The notes: a model not told the origin generated them from the sequence alone. DNA of 64,000 bases from Streptomyces shenzhenensis (GCF_021462265.1 NZ_JAJONF010000029.1:56069-120068); one strand, 5' to 3'. Shown: positions 52,280 to 60,623, counted from the first letter of the stretch. A program made the numbers and translations.

Positions 52280-53044
52280 TCAGGCGTACGGGTCGAACGT
52301 GATCGCGCTCGGCTTGGCCTTGTTGAGGTGATCGTCGAACTTGGCGTCCTGGAGCGGCAGGTTCGCGTTGCCCCAGTCGGAGGCGTTCAGGATGCCGCGG
52401 AGGTTGGACGCCATGTTGTCCCAGGTGAGCAGGTTCTCCTGGTGCCAGGCGGCGTCGTCGTTCTCCGGGGTCTCGCCCCACTTGGCGAACCGGAAGTCGT
52501 GGGTGCTCAGGCCGTCCTTGTGGTAGACGACCTGGACGCGCTGGCCGCTCATCGGCACGTCGGCGACGGCCTGGGTGTCGAAGGCGCCGTGCTGGGAGGC
52601 GGACAGGTACGACGGGTAGTCGGCGCCCTGCTTGACCCAGACGACGATGCACTCCCAGTCGTGGCGGTGGCCGATGCCCGGGGACGCCTCGTCCTTCTCG
52701 AAGTAGCTGGCGTAGATGATCCCGCACCAGCCGTTGTTGCACTTCGCCCGCGAGTAGGTGTTGGCGTGGTCGAGATGGCCGGAGCGGCACTGGCCGGTGA
52801 CCGAACCGGTCGGCTTCAGGCCGCCGTTGAGGTTGCCGTCGGGGTCGATGGCGGCGGCGGGGTAGCAGCCGTCCGTGTCGTAGTCGTACAGCGGCTCGAA
52901 GAACTTCTGGAACGTGGTGGCGTTCTCCGGCAGGTTCTGCAGCACGCCCGCGGAGGCGCTGAAGGGAAGGGCGAGGGTGAGCGCGGCGGCGCTGCCCGCG
53001 ACGGCGGCGGCTCGGCCGAGGCGGCGGGTCCTGGTTCGGGACAT
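52280..53044 (-). CDS. NPP1-family necrosis-inducing-like secreted protein
   Basis: This 254-aa protein has a signal peptide (about 1-32, ending FSASA) and the NPP1/NLP hallmark heptapeptide GHRHDWE at residues 125-131. Other family blocks are KFFEPLYDYDTDGCYPAAAI and YSRAKCNNGWCGIIYASYFEKD. In oomycetes and plant pathogens these proteins lyse dicot plasma membranes by binding sphingolipids. Streptomyces homologues occur widely in non-pathogens and their target is not known. GGAG precedes ATG 53044 by 6 bp. Confidence 0.9.
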   Translation of the reverse strand: MSRTRTRRLGRAAAVAGSAAALTLALPFSASAGVLQNLPENATTFQKFFEPLYDYDTDGCYPAAAIDPDGNLNGGLKPTGSVTGQCRSGHLDHANTYSRAKCNNGWCGIIYASYFEKDEASPGIGHRHDWECIVVWVKQGADYPSYLSASQHGAFDTQAVADVPMSGQRVQVVYHKDGLSTHDFRFAKWGETPENDDAAWHQENLLTWDNMASNLRGILNASDWGNANLPLQDAKFDDHLNKAKPSAITFDPYA

Positions 53045-53216
53045 CGGGGGCTCCAGTCGACGGTCCGGGGGTCATTGGTACGGTCTTTTTGCCCCGGACA
53101 TGACATCAGGGTGCTCGGTCAAGAGTGGCAAGCGGAGAGCCCGATGGAAGGGCTTTCTGTCAAACGGAGGGCGGCATTTCGCGGAACTGGCCAGTGCGCG
53201 CTGGCAGCGCGGAAAC

Positions 53217-53249
53217 CCCCGGCGGGACTGGGGGAGAGTCCCGCCGGGG
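53217..53249 (-). terminator. terminator of the small exported-peptide gene
   Basis: A perfect 13-bp stem (53217-53229 with 53237-53249) and 7-nt loop lie 22 bp after the stop of the minus-strand 69-codon gene, supporting that gene's reality. Confidence 0.75.
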
Positions 53250-53270
53250 GCGATCTGGGGAGGGCAGACG

Positions 53271-53480
53271 CTAGTGGCCGGTGCTGTGCCGGGCGGTCGC
53301 CGCGGCGGGGGAGTCCGGGGAACTGTCCGTCGCCCGCGCCGGGCCGGCGTTGGCGGCTGTGATGAGCGCGGCCACGGCGATCACGGCCGCGACGAGACTG
53401 CGGGCGGTGGGGGTCCCGCCGATCGAGCGCATTCGAGACCGGGCTAGTGCGGTGGGGCGTGCGGATGTGCGTCCGGGCAC
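53271..53480 (-). CDS. small exported peptide divergent from the XRE-TPR regulator
   Basis: This 69-aa product has an Arg-rich N-terminus (about 1-28), a hydrophobic core (RSLVAAVIAVAALITAANA) and a probable cleavage site after GPARA. That leaves a short Ser/Pro/Asp/His tail of about 19 residues ending TARHSTGH. GAGG precedes GTG 53480 by 5 bp; an internal ATG at 53432 is the alternative. It is divergent from an XRE-TPR regulator and followed by its own terminator. This is the layout of peptide-pheromone/regulator pairs. That function is inference; it could be a membrane-anchored small protein. Confidence 0.55.
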   Translation of the reverse strand: MPGRTSARPTALARSRMRSIGGTPTARSLVAAVIAVAALITAANAGPARATDSSPDSPAAATARHSTGH

Positions 53481-53500
53481 GGCGACCTCGCAACAACAGG

Positions 53501-53534
53501 GGCGGGTTAAGCACGTTTAATTCGCGGTTTAACC
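53501..53534. promoter_or_regulatory. divergent promoter region with three spaced TTAA motifs
   Basis: TTAA cores at 53507, 53517 and 53529 are spaced 10 and 12 bp, in contexts GGGTTAAG, GTTTAATT and GGTTTAACC. The last is a near-palindrome. They lie between the exported-peptide and XRE-TPR genes and could bind the regulator on one face of the helix. Confidence 0.4.
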
Positions 53535-53592
53535 TAGGGGTTGTCAGAGCGCAACGGCAAGAGGTTCAGGGGGAGTTGGGGGGAATGGCAGG

Positions 53593-54936
53593 ATGCAGGA
53601 GCGGAACGATCCGGAGACCATAGGGCGGCGGGTGCAGCAACTGCGCACCGAACGCGGACTCACCCAGCGGCAGTTGGCCGAACCGGCCTACACGCCCGCG
53701 TACATCTCCACGCTGGAGGCCGGGCGGGCACGGGCCTCCGACGAGGCGCTGCGGCACATCGCGGGCCGGCTCGGCGTCGGCTTCGAGGAGCTGGCCAGCG
53801 GGCGCCCCGCCCACCTCGCCACCGACCTGAGGCTACGGCTCACCGAGGCCCAGCGCACTCTGGCCACCGGCGAGGCCGAGGCGGCCGCCGCCCAGTACGC
53901 GGCCCTCTTCGAGGAGGCGGAGGCGCACGGACTCGCCGTCGAGCAGGCCACCGCGCTGCTCGGGATGGGCGAATGCGCCCTGGACACCGGTGAGCTGGGG
54001 CAGGCCAGGGAGTACTTCGAGCGGGCCGAGCTGTGGACGGCCGAGGAGCCGCTGCCGGTGCGGGTGGCGGCGATCCGCGGCCGGGCGGTCAGCCACTACC
54101 TCGCCGGTGAGCTTCGTTATGCCGTCTACCTCCTTGAGTCCACGCTCGACGAACTGAACCGCAGCGGTCTGCACGACCCCGACGCGCTGCTGCTCCTGTA
54201 CGCCTCCGCCATCGGCCCGTACATGGACATGGGCGCCCACGCCCGCGCCGCCCAGGCCGCCGAACTCGCCCTCGCGCTCGCCCCGCAGGCCGGCGACCCC
54301 GCGCTGATCGCCCGGATGCACCGCTCCGTCGCCCGCACCCTGCTCGCCGAGGGCCGGGTCGCCGAGGCGGACGCCTCCCTGGCCAAGGCCGCCGAGCTGT
54401 ACCGCCAGCTCCAGCTCCGTACCGAACTCGCCAACTGCCACTGGATGCGCGGCTACGTCTACGCCCAGAACGGTGAACTGGACGGGGCCGAGCGGGAGTT
54501 GCGGGAGGCGCTGGCGATGCTGTCCGAGACCCGCGCCGCCCTGTACCGCAGCCAGGCGGCGGTCGAGCTGGCCGACGTACTGCACCGCCGCGGCAAGTCC
54601 ACCGAGGCCGCCGAGCTGCTGCACGACGTCCTCGGCGACTTCTCCTCGGAGCGCGGCGCGGTCCACTCGGCCGCCGCGCACCGGCTGCTCGGCATCATCG
54701 CCGAGGACGCCCGGGACACGGAGGCGGCGGAGGAGCACTACGTCCGCGCGCTGAGCCTGCTGGAACGGGCGGGCGCGGCCGGCGACCTGGCGGACCTGTG
54801 CCGGCTGCTGGGCGACCTGCTGCGCCGGACCGGCCGGGTGGAGGCGGCACTGGACGCGTACCGCACCGGCCTCGGCCACCGTACGGCCCCGGGCACCACG
54901 ACCCTGGGACCGGCACCGGCCCAGCCGCCGCTGTAG
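53593..54936 (+). CDS. XRE-family regulator with TPR domain
   Basis: This 447-aa protein has an N-terminal Cro/XRE helix-turn-helix (about 8-65, RVQQLRTERGLTQRQLA to YISTLEAGRA). About nine TPR-like helical hairpins fill residues 80-430 (for example AAQYAALFEEAEAHGLAVEQ and RTLLAEGRVAEADASLAKAAE). A Pro/Ala tail ends the chain. HTH-TPR proteins of the RRNPP type bind short peptides through the TPR groove. Streptomyces has many HTH-TPR regulators, mostly uncharacterised. ATG 53593 follows a GGGGGAATGGCAGG stretch. The gene's last ~55 bp are duplicated just downstream. Confidence 0.82.
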   Translation: MQERNDPETIGRRVQQLRTERGLTQRQLAEPAYTPAYISTLEAGRARASDEALRHIAGRLGVGFEELASGRPAHLATDLRLRLTEAQRTLATGEAEAAAAQYAALFEEAEAHGLAVEQATALLGMGECALDTGELGQAREYFERAELWTAEEPLPVRVAAIRGRAVSHYLAGELRYAVYLLESTLDELNRSGLHDPDALLLLYASAIGPYMDMGAHARAAQAAELALALAPQAGDPALIARMHRSVARTLLAEGRVAEADASLAKAAELYRQLQLRTELANCHWMRGYVYAQNGELDGAERELREALAMLSETRAALYRSQAAVELADVLHRRGKSTEAAELLHDVLGDFSSERGAVHSAAAHRLLGIIAEDARDTEAAEEHYVRALSLLERAGAAGDLADLCRLLGDLLRRTGRVEAALDAYRTGLGHRTAPGTTTLGPAPAQPPL

Positions 54937-54970
54937 GGGACGGCGGTCGGCTCTGCCGTCGTCTGCCGTC

Positions 54971-55029
54971 GTACGGTTCCGGGCATCACGCCCCTGGGAC
55001 CGGCACCGGCCCAGCCGCCGCTGTAGGGG
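54971..55029 (+). repeat. duplicate of the XRE-TPR gene's 3' end
   Basis: This 59-bp segment copies 54881-54939, exactly 90 bp upstream, with four mismatches and including the stop codon. It is non-coding here. Confidence 0.85.
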
Positions 55030-55131
55030 GCGGCGGACGCGGCGACAGTCGCGGCCGCCGGGCCGGACGCGCCGTCGGCGAGGACGGTGGAGCGGCCGCC
55101 GGATCCGTACGGGATCCCAGGAGCCCGGCCG

Positions 55132-55923
55132 TCATGCCTGCGCGCGCCCCCGCTCCCTTACCTGGGCGAGGCGTTGGACGCCGATGCCGAGGGCCTGCTC
55201 GGTGGTGGTGTCGGGGAGGGTGCCGAGGGCGCCGGCGGTGAGGACGATCGCGTCGTCGCCGATCCGGACGACGGCGACGTCGAGGGTGAGGGTGGTGGGG
55301 TCGGCGGCGGCGGAGGGCTGCGCGGTGACGGTGATCCGCAGACCCTGCCGGGCGTCGCCGAAGTCCCGCAGCCCGGCGTCGGCGACCTGGACGGTCTCGG
55401 TGCCGGCCGCGGTCGTCCGCGCGGTGAACTGGGCACAGGTGCGGGGCAGGGCGCGCAGCCAGGCAAGGGTCCGGTCGACGTCGGCGGAGCGGCTCGCGTC
55501 GACCTGGTAGCGGAGCTGGGCCGCGTCGTCGCCGTCGTCGAGGGCGGTGGCGGCCCGGGGGCCGGCCGGGGCGCCGAGCAGTTCGTCGGTGTACAGGGCT
55601 TCGAGGAGACGCTGGCAGTCCGGCTCTCCGGTGGCCGCCTTGAGCAGCTCGTCGTGCCAGGTGGCGGTGCCCTCGGTCGCCGTCCACGGTACGCCCAGGT
55701 CGCCCTCGCCGATCAGCGCGGCCTGCGCCTGCTCGACGGTGAGCGCCGGGGTGCCGGGTGAGGCGCCGGGACTGGCCGGGGCGGCCCGTTCGGCAGCGGT
55801 CGCGGCGGCGCCCGGGGCGGAGGCGGAGGCGGGAGCGTCGGCCTGTGGCGGGTCGGCGGCCGTACAGGCGCTGACGGCGGTCAGGAGGCCGGCCATGACA
55901 AGGCCGGAGGCGGTGACTCTCAT
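55132..55923 (-). CDS. putative lipoprotein
   Basis: This 263-aa protein has a lipoprotein signal (MRVTASGLVMAGLLTAVSAC, modified Cys at 20) and an Ala/Pro/Ser-rich tether (about 21-58). A globular domain of about 200 residues with two Cys (EPDCQRLLEALY, LPRTCAQFT) that may form a disulfide completes it. The layout resembles the sensor-type lipoproteins of Streptomyces, but no named family is certain. GGAGG precedes ATG 55923 by 7 bp. Confidence 0.72.
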   Translation of the reverse strand: MRVTASGLVMAGLLTAVSACTAADPPQADAPASASAPGAAATAAERAAPASPGASPGTPALTVEQAQAALIGEGDLGVPWTATEGTATWHDELLKAATGEPDCQRLLEALYTDELLGAPAGPRAATALDDGDDAAQLRYQVDASRSADVDRTLAWLRALPRTCAQFTARTTAAGTETVQVADAGLRDFGDARQGLRITVTAQPSAAADPTTLTLDVAVVRIGDDAIVLTAGALGTLPDTTTEQALGIGVQRLAQVRERGRAQA

Positions 55924-56046
55924 GACGGGGCCTCCCCGGAAGCCAGGAACAGCGGAGCGCGTGCCCCCACGCCACCACCCCTCGCCCCCGCCCGCCACCG
56001 CTGCCGGTCCGTCCGGGTGAGGGCCGGGTCCGGCCGGGCGCCCCGC

Positions 56047-56613
56047 TCACGCCCCGGCGAGGGCGGCTCGCAGGTCGTCGGTCACCGCGTCCAGGCAGCT
56101 GCCGAAACCCGCCTCTCCCCTGGCCCCGATCCAGCGCCGGAAGGCGTTGTCCCAGGCCACCGCGGCGAGCTGTGCGACCAGTCCGGCCGTCCCCGCGTCC
56201 ACCTGGCGCTGGAGCAGAGCGTCGCGGATCGCCTCGGTGATCGCGGCCGCCTTGGTCCGTTCGCGCTCCTGCAGCTCCGGGCTGGCGTCGATCACCGCCC
56301 GGCGCTCCGTCGCGCCGTCCAGGTACTCGACGAGCTGGGCGCCGACTCGCGCCAGGGCGTCGAGGACAGCGGCGAGCGGAGCCGCGTCCGGGTCTGCCGC
56401 CAGGACCGCCTCCGCGAGGGCCGGGGGCAGGCGTTCCGAGCCGGCGAACAGGACCTCGCGCTTGTCCGGGAAGTAGCGGAAGTAGGAGCGCCGGGTGAGC
56501 CCGGCCCGTTCGGCGATATGGGTCACCGTCACGTTGTCGTAGCCACGCTCCAGGCAGAGCTCCAGAGCCGCCCGTTTCAGGCGCTCCTCGGCACCCGGAT
56601 CCCACCTCGCCAT
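56047..56613 (-). CDS. TetR-family regulator 1
   Basis: This 188-aa regulator has a TetR HTH (about 8-56; RGYDNVTVTHIAERAGLTRR then SYFRYFPDKREVLF) and a C-terminal ligand domain. It is divergent from the NAD(P)-binding oxidoreductase at 56738 and most likely represses it through the dyad between them. It is a paralogue of the TetR at 58022: both begin MARW(D/E)P and share ERAGLTR and FPDKREVLFAG. Confidence 0.85.
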   Translation of the reverse strand: MARWDPGAEERLKRAALELCLERGYDNVTVTHIAERAGLTRRSYFRYFPDKREVLFAGSERLPPALAEAVLAADPDAAPLAAVLDALARVGAQLVEYLDGATERRAVIDASPELQERERTKAAAITEAIRDALLQRQVDAGTAGLVAQLAAVAWDNAFRRWIGARGEAGFGSCLDAVTDDLRAALAGA

Positions 56614-56629
56614 GGGCCGACGGTAACAG

Positions 56630-56687
56630 GTGATGTCCCACCGTGTCATCAGTGCTAGCCTGCAGTCACGACACACTGTGTCATCAC
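56630..56687. promoter_or_regulatory. TetR 1 operator/divergent promoter
   Basis: The region is bounded by GTGATG (56630-56635) and its complement CATCAC (56682-56687). It contains the dyad GACACACTGTGTC (56670-56682), two direct GTGTCATCA copies (56643 and 56679) and a plus-strand -10 candidate TAGCCT (56656-56661). Confidence 0.6.
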
Positions 56688-56737
56688 TGGGGGCGCCCGT
56701 CCCCGGTGCGGCCCGGAGCAGGCAGGGTGACGTGCGG

Positions 56738-57862
56738 ATGACCGAGACCGGTGAGACCGGCGAGACCGGCGGGACGACAGGTGAGAGCAGGGTGAACGAC
56801 GAGGTGTGGGTGGTCGGGGCGACCGGCCGGGTGGGCCGGGGCGTGACCGCGCGACTGGCCGCGCGGGGACTGACGGTCGTGCCGGTCGGCCGCAGCCGGG
56901 AGCGGATGGCCGCCGCCGGGACCGCGGCCGGTCTGCCCCGGGGCGCGAAGGTGGTCGTCGCCGACTCGGCCGAGCGGATCGCGGACGAGATCGTCCAGGG
57001 GCGCCCGCGGGTGGTGGTGAACACGATGGGCGCCTTCGCCGCCACCGCACCGGTGATCGCCCGTGCCTGCATGCCCGGCGGCCACTACGTCGACCAGGCC
57101 AACGACGTGGTCGCCGTGGACCGGCTGCTCGCCCTGCACGACGAAGCGGCAGGGGCGGGCAGCACCCTGGTCACCGGCGCCGGATTCGGCGTACTGGCGA
57201 CGGAGGCGGTGGTGGCGAAGCTGTGCGAAGGGCGTCCCGTGCCGCACCGGGTGCGGGTCGACGCCGTGGGCTCGGTGGCCGTCGAGGCGGGCGTGCTCGG
57301 TGCCGCCCTCGCGGCCAGCATCGTGGACGCGCTCACCGCCGGCGGGCGGCGGTACGAGAACGGGCGGCTGGTGTCGTCGCGCCTCGGCGCGGACCCACGC
57401 CGGCTCGCCTTCCCGGACGGGGAGTCCGCGACGTCGGCAGGGGTCGCGTCCGGCGAACTCCTCGCGGCGCACGCGGTGAGCGGAGCACCGTTCGTCACCG
57501 CCGCCTCCGCTCTCGTGCCGACCGGGGCGCCGATACGCGCCCTGCTCCCGCTGCTCGGCCGCCTGCTGTCCGTTCCGGCGCTGCGACGCCTCGCCGTCGA
57601 CCGGCTCGGCCGGGCCCCGGTGAAGGCCGCGCCCCGTCCGCGCGAGCACTCCTGGGGGCACGCGGTCGTCGAGTGGGCGGACGGCACCCGGCGTGCGGGA
57701 TGGCTCCGCGCCGGCGACGGCATGGACTTCACGGCCGACGTCACCGCCACCGTCACCGAACTGCTGGTCCGCGGCCTCGGCAGGCCCGGGGCCTGGACGC
57801 CGGCAGCCGCCCTCGGGGCCGACCTCGCGACGACCGCGGGCGGCACCTTCGTACTGGACTGA
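56738..57862 (+). CDS. saccharopine-dehydrogenase-like NAD(P)-binding protein
   Basis: This 374-aa protein begins with a short ETGETGETGG repeat. A Rossmann motif VVGATGRVGRGVTARLAARG follows (about residue 25), then VNTMGAFAATAPVIARACMPGGHYVDQAND, typical of saccharopine dehydrogenase-like NADP-binding proteins. The reaction is unknown. ATG 56738 was chosen; GTG 56732 and GTG 56792 are alternatives. It is divergent from TetR 1, its probable repressor, and followed by 159 bp without a gene. Confidence 0.75.
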   Translation: MTETGETGETGGTTGESRVNDEVWVVGATGRVGRGVTARLAARGLTVVPVGRSRERMAAAGTAAGLPRGAKVVVADSAERIADEIVQGRPRVVVNTMGAFAATAPVIARACMPGGHYVDQANDVVAVDRLLALHDEAAGAGSTLVTGAGFGVLATEAVVAKLCEGRPVPHRVRVDAVGSVAVEAGVLGAALAASIVDALTAGGRRYENGRLVSSRLGADPRRLAFPDGESATSAGVASGELLAAHAVSGAPFVTAASALVPTGAPIRALLPLLGRLLSVPALRRLAVDRLGRAPVKAAPRPREHSWGHAVVEWADGTRRAGWLRAGDGMDFTADVTATVTELLVRGLGRPGAWTPAAALGADLATTAGGTFVLD

Positions 57863-58021
57863 AGAGCGCCGGTGCCGCCCTGCGGCCGAGCGGCGGACGC
57901 GGGGCACCCGGCGCGCGACACGGCGTACCGAACCGGTCCGGCGGGCCCGGCCCGTGCCGCGCCGGCTGCCGGACGGCACCCGCAGCACGCGGCTCACCGA
58001 GTGGACTCGGCCGGAGCGGCT

Positions 58022-58594
58022 TCAGGAGAGGGCGGTTGCCGCTCCGTGGAGTTCGGTGAGGCAGTGGCGGGCCAGGGCGGGGAAGGACCGGTCGTTCGCC
58101 GGGGCGATCCACTGCGTGAAGGCCGTGGTGAACGCGCGGACGCCGAGGTCGGCGGCGAGGCTCGCGGTCGGGTCGGGTACCCCGCGCCGGCGGAGCGCGT
58201 CGGTCAGGGCCGCAGCGAGGGCGATCCGCTTGAACGCGGAGCGTTCCCGCAGTTCGGCGTGGCCGGCGACGACGCTCTGCAGGCGGGGGGCGAACTCTCG
58301 CTGGATGGGCGTGAAGGAGGAGGTCAGGGCGTCCAGGCCGGCCGCGACCGCCGCAAGCGGGGTCGCGGTGGCGGGGGCGCCCTCGGCTCCCGCCGTCAGG
58401 AGGCGGGCGTGCTCCTCCTGCCCCGCGAACAGCACCTCGCGCTTGTCCGGGAAGTGCCGGAAGAACGTCGTCCTCGTCAGCCCGGCCCGTTCGGCGATCT
58501 GGGTGACGGTGGTGCTGTCGTACCCCTGCTCGCCGAACAGGTCGACCGCGGCTTGCACGAGGCGCAGTCGCGCGTTGGGTTCCCATCGAGCCAT
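58022..58594 (-). CDS. TetR-family regulator 2
   Basis: This 190-aa regulator has an HTH (about 8-56; TVTQIAERAGLTRTTFFRHF) and a C-terminal dimerisation/ligand domain. It is a paralogue of TetR 1, about 2 kb upstream. It is divergent from an SDR-type oxidoreductase, with a large perfect palindrome between the two genes that is almost certainly its operator. Confidence 0.85.
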   Translation of the reverse strand: MARWEPNARLRLVQAAVDLFGEQGYDSTTVTQIAERAGLTRTTFFRHFPDKREVLFAGQEEHARLLTAGAEGAPATATPLAAVAAGLDALTSSFTPIQREFAPRLQSVVAGHAELRERSAFKRIALAAALTDALRRRGVPDPTASLAADLGVRAFTTAFTQWIAPANDRSFPALARHCLTELHGAATALS

Positions 58595-58607
58595 GGGGAC
58601 AGCCTAG

Positions 58608-58670
58608 GTGATGTGACTCAGTACCGTCACGGTGTACGGTGACGATAGTGACGGTACTGAGTCACATCAC
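58608..58670. promoter_or_regulatory. perfect 23-bp palindromic operator of TetR 2
   Basis: Arms 58608-58630 and 58648-58670 are perfect reverse complements around a 17-bp centre. Each arm contains GTGAC-N8-GTCAC (58613-58630 and 58648-58665), so two regulator dimers could bind, one over each divergent promoter. The outer hexamers are GTGATG and CATCAC, as at the TetR 1 site. Confidence 0.85.
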
Positions 58671-58697
58671 TTTCTTCTCGCCCCCGGGAGGGCTGTC

Positions 58698-59588
58698 ATG
58701 CGTGTTTTCGTCACCGGCGCCAGCGGTCATATCGCCTCCGCCGTCATTCCCGAACTGCTCGACGCCGGACACGAGGTCGTCGGCCTCGCCCGGTCCGGGA
58801 ACTCCGCGGCGGCCGTGCAGGCCCTGGGGGCCGAGGTGCGCCGCGGTGACCTGAACGACCTGGACGGCCTGCGGGCGGCCGCCGCCGATGCCGACGCCGT
58901 CGTCCATCTCGCCTTCGACCACGCGGCGATGGCCGCCGGGGACATGGCCGGGGCGGCGGCGACCGACCTCACCGTGGTGCGGGCGTTCGGCGAGGCGCTC
59001 GCCGGGACCGGCAAGGCCCTCGTGGGCGTCGGGATGGGACGGGGCGACGGCAACGAGCACCTGGGCGCGCAGTACAGCGCCAATCCGCGATCGGCCACCG
59101 GGCGGCTGTTCGGCGAACTCGCCGAGCAGGGGATACGCAGCGTGCTCGTCGGGATTCCGCCGGTCGTGCACAGTACGCGGGACCGGACCGGGTTCCTGCC
59201 GATGCTGATCCGGATCGCGCGGACCACAGGGGTCTCGGGCTATCCCGGAGACGGCACGAACCGGTGGTCCGCCGTGCACACCCTGGACCTGGCGCGGCTC
59301 TACCGGCTGGCCCTGGAGAAGGCGCCGGCGGGAGCGGAGCTGCACGCGGCGGCCGAGGAGGGTGTCGTGGTGCGCGAGATCGCCGAGGCCGTCGGGCGGC
59401 GGCTGGGGGTCCCGGTGGAGAGCGTTCCGGAGGACCGGCGCGCCGAGCACTTCGGGTTCTTCGGGGCGTTCGTGTCGCTGGACGTGCCGGTGCGGAGTGA
59501 GCGGACGCGGGAACTGCTGGGGTGGGAGCCGGCGGAGGCGGGGCTCCTCGCGGATCTCGAGGAAGGGCATTACTTCGAGGGGGAGTGA
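58698..59588 (+). CDS. extended-SDR NAD(P)-dependent oxidoreductase/epimerase-like protein
   Basis: This 296-aa protein has the nucleotide-binding motif TGASGHIASAVIPELLDAGH at the N-terminus and VRRGDLNDLDGLRAAA after strand 3, fitting the NAD-dependent epimerase/dehydratase family. The usual YxxxK is not evident (AQYSANPRS lies near that place), so it may be atypical or NmrA-like. GGGAGGG precedes ATG 58698. It is divergent from TetR 2 and controlled from the palindrome upstream. A plausible role is oxidation or reduction of a small molecule sensed by TetR 2. Confidence 0.75.
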   Translation: MRVFVTGASGHIASAVIPELLDAGHEVVGLARSGNSAAAVQALGAEVRRGDLNDLDGLRAAAADADAVVHLAFDHAAMAAGDMAGAAATDLTVVRAFGEALAGTGKALVGVGMGRGDGNEHLGAQYSANPRSATGRLFGELAEQGIRSVLVGIPPVVHSTRDRTGFLPMLIRIARTTGVSGYPGDGTNRWSAVHTLDLARLYRLALEKAPAGAELHAAAEEGVVVREIAEAVGRRLGVPVESVPEDRRAEHFGFFGAFVSLDVPVRSERTRELLGWEPAEAGLLADLEEGHYFEGE

Positions 59589-59794
59589 GGAGAGCGGGAG
59601 TTATATAGGGCGGGGTGCGACAAGGCGGGGAGAGCGGGGGATCGCCGCGGGCTGGTGGGGTGCCGGTGGGGGCTGGTCGCGCCCGCGTGCCGGAGCCGTG
59701 TGCCGGAGCTGTGTATCGGTGTGGTCCCGGGGCGGGGGCGACCGCCGTGCCGTCGGATTGAGCAGTCCACCGGCTGGGGAGTCACGGCCGGCGC

Positions 59795-59813
59795 CTAAGA
59801 GGTATCCCGCAAT
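59795..59813 (+). repeat. left inverted repeat of the element
   Basis: CTAAGAGGTATCCCGCAAT; the partner lies at 62896-62914 in inverted orientation with one mismatch (G/T at position 8). Confidence 0.8.
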
Positions 59814-59854
59814 GTGTTCTGGTTCTGGGCGTGTTTCCCCCTTCGGTGCTGCGG

Positions 59855-60623
59855 TTACCGGAGGTCGAGCTTGAGATTGTGGCGTGTGGCAACACCGGCG
59901 ACGGCGTGGTTGATGCCGTTGCCGCGGCGGCGGCATTGCCGGAGTATCTGGTGGTCTTTGAGGCGGGCGATGGTGTGCTCGGCGACGGCCCGGCTTTACG
60001 GAAGCGCCGGTAGGTGCGGTCTTTGACGATGCGCCCGTCGGGTCCTCGTCGGGGTGTGCTGATGTGGTCCGATCCTCGGTAGCCGCCGTCGCCGGACAGC
60101 CGCGGGTGGTCTGGCAGTGTTCTGGCGAGGGTTTCGCGGAAGACGACGATGTCGTTGCGGTTTCCGGGCCAAGCGTCGCAGACTCTCCTGTCGCGTGCCC
60201 GGCAGACGACCTGCACGTTCACACTGCGTTGGTAGTTCTTCGATTTTGCAGTGAGGTTGTGGTCGTGGACGGGGATGAGGGTTCCGTCGACGAGCCACAG
60301 TTCCCGGCGGTCGGCGGTCGGCGGTCGGCGGTCGGCGGGCCGAGAGGTCCGGCGAGACGGTCGATGGCCTGGTGGGCCGCGGAATCGGAGATGCCGAATA
60401 GGGAGCCGAGTTGCTGCATGGTGAGGTTGGTGCGGTAGGCAAGGACGAGCAGCAGAACACGGTCCGCGTATGGCAGCGCCCAGGGACGTCCGCGGCCGCG
60501 GTCCGGCGCCCGGTCCTCCAACTGCGCGTTCAGTCGGTGCATGTGCGGCCTGGTGAGCCCAGTCCAGGTGCGTAGTTCGGCAGCCGAGCAGGTCGACAGA
60601 CCCAGACGCATGGCCGCGAGCAT
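59855..60623 (-). pseudogene. IS5-like transposase with two frameshifts
   Basis: The frame from ATG 60623 carries an HTH (LTMQQLGSLFGISDSAAHQA). It then breaks at a four-copy 7-bp repeat (GCGGTCG, 60307-60334). The DDE region resumes in another frame as LWLVDGTLIPVHDH, then VNVQVVCRARDRRVCDAWPG and LSGDGGYRG. It breaks again near 59990, where one C appears lost, and the last part AEHTIARLKDHQILRQC ends at the TAA at 59855-59857. Family: IS5-related DDE transposases with an HTH_Tnp_4-like N-terminus. Confidence 0.75.

Noticed and set aside
57753..58607. Frames antisense and parallel to TetR 2
   Set aside because: They overlap the regulator fully, lack ribosome binding sites and show only compositional similarity.
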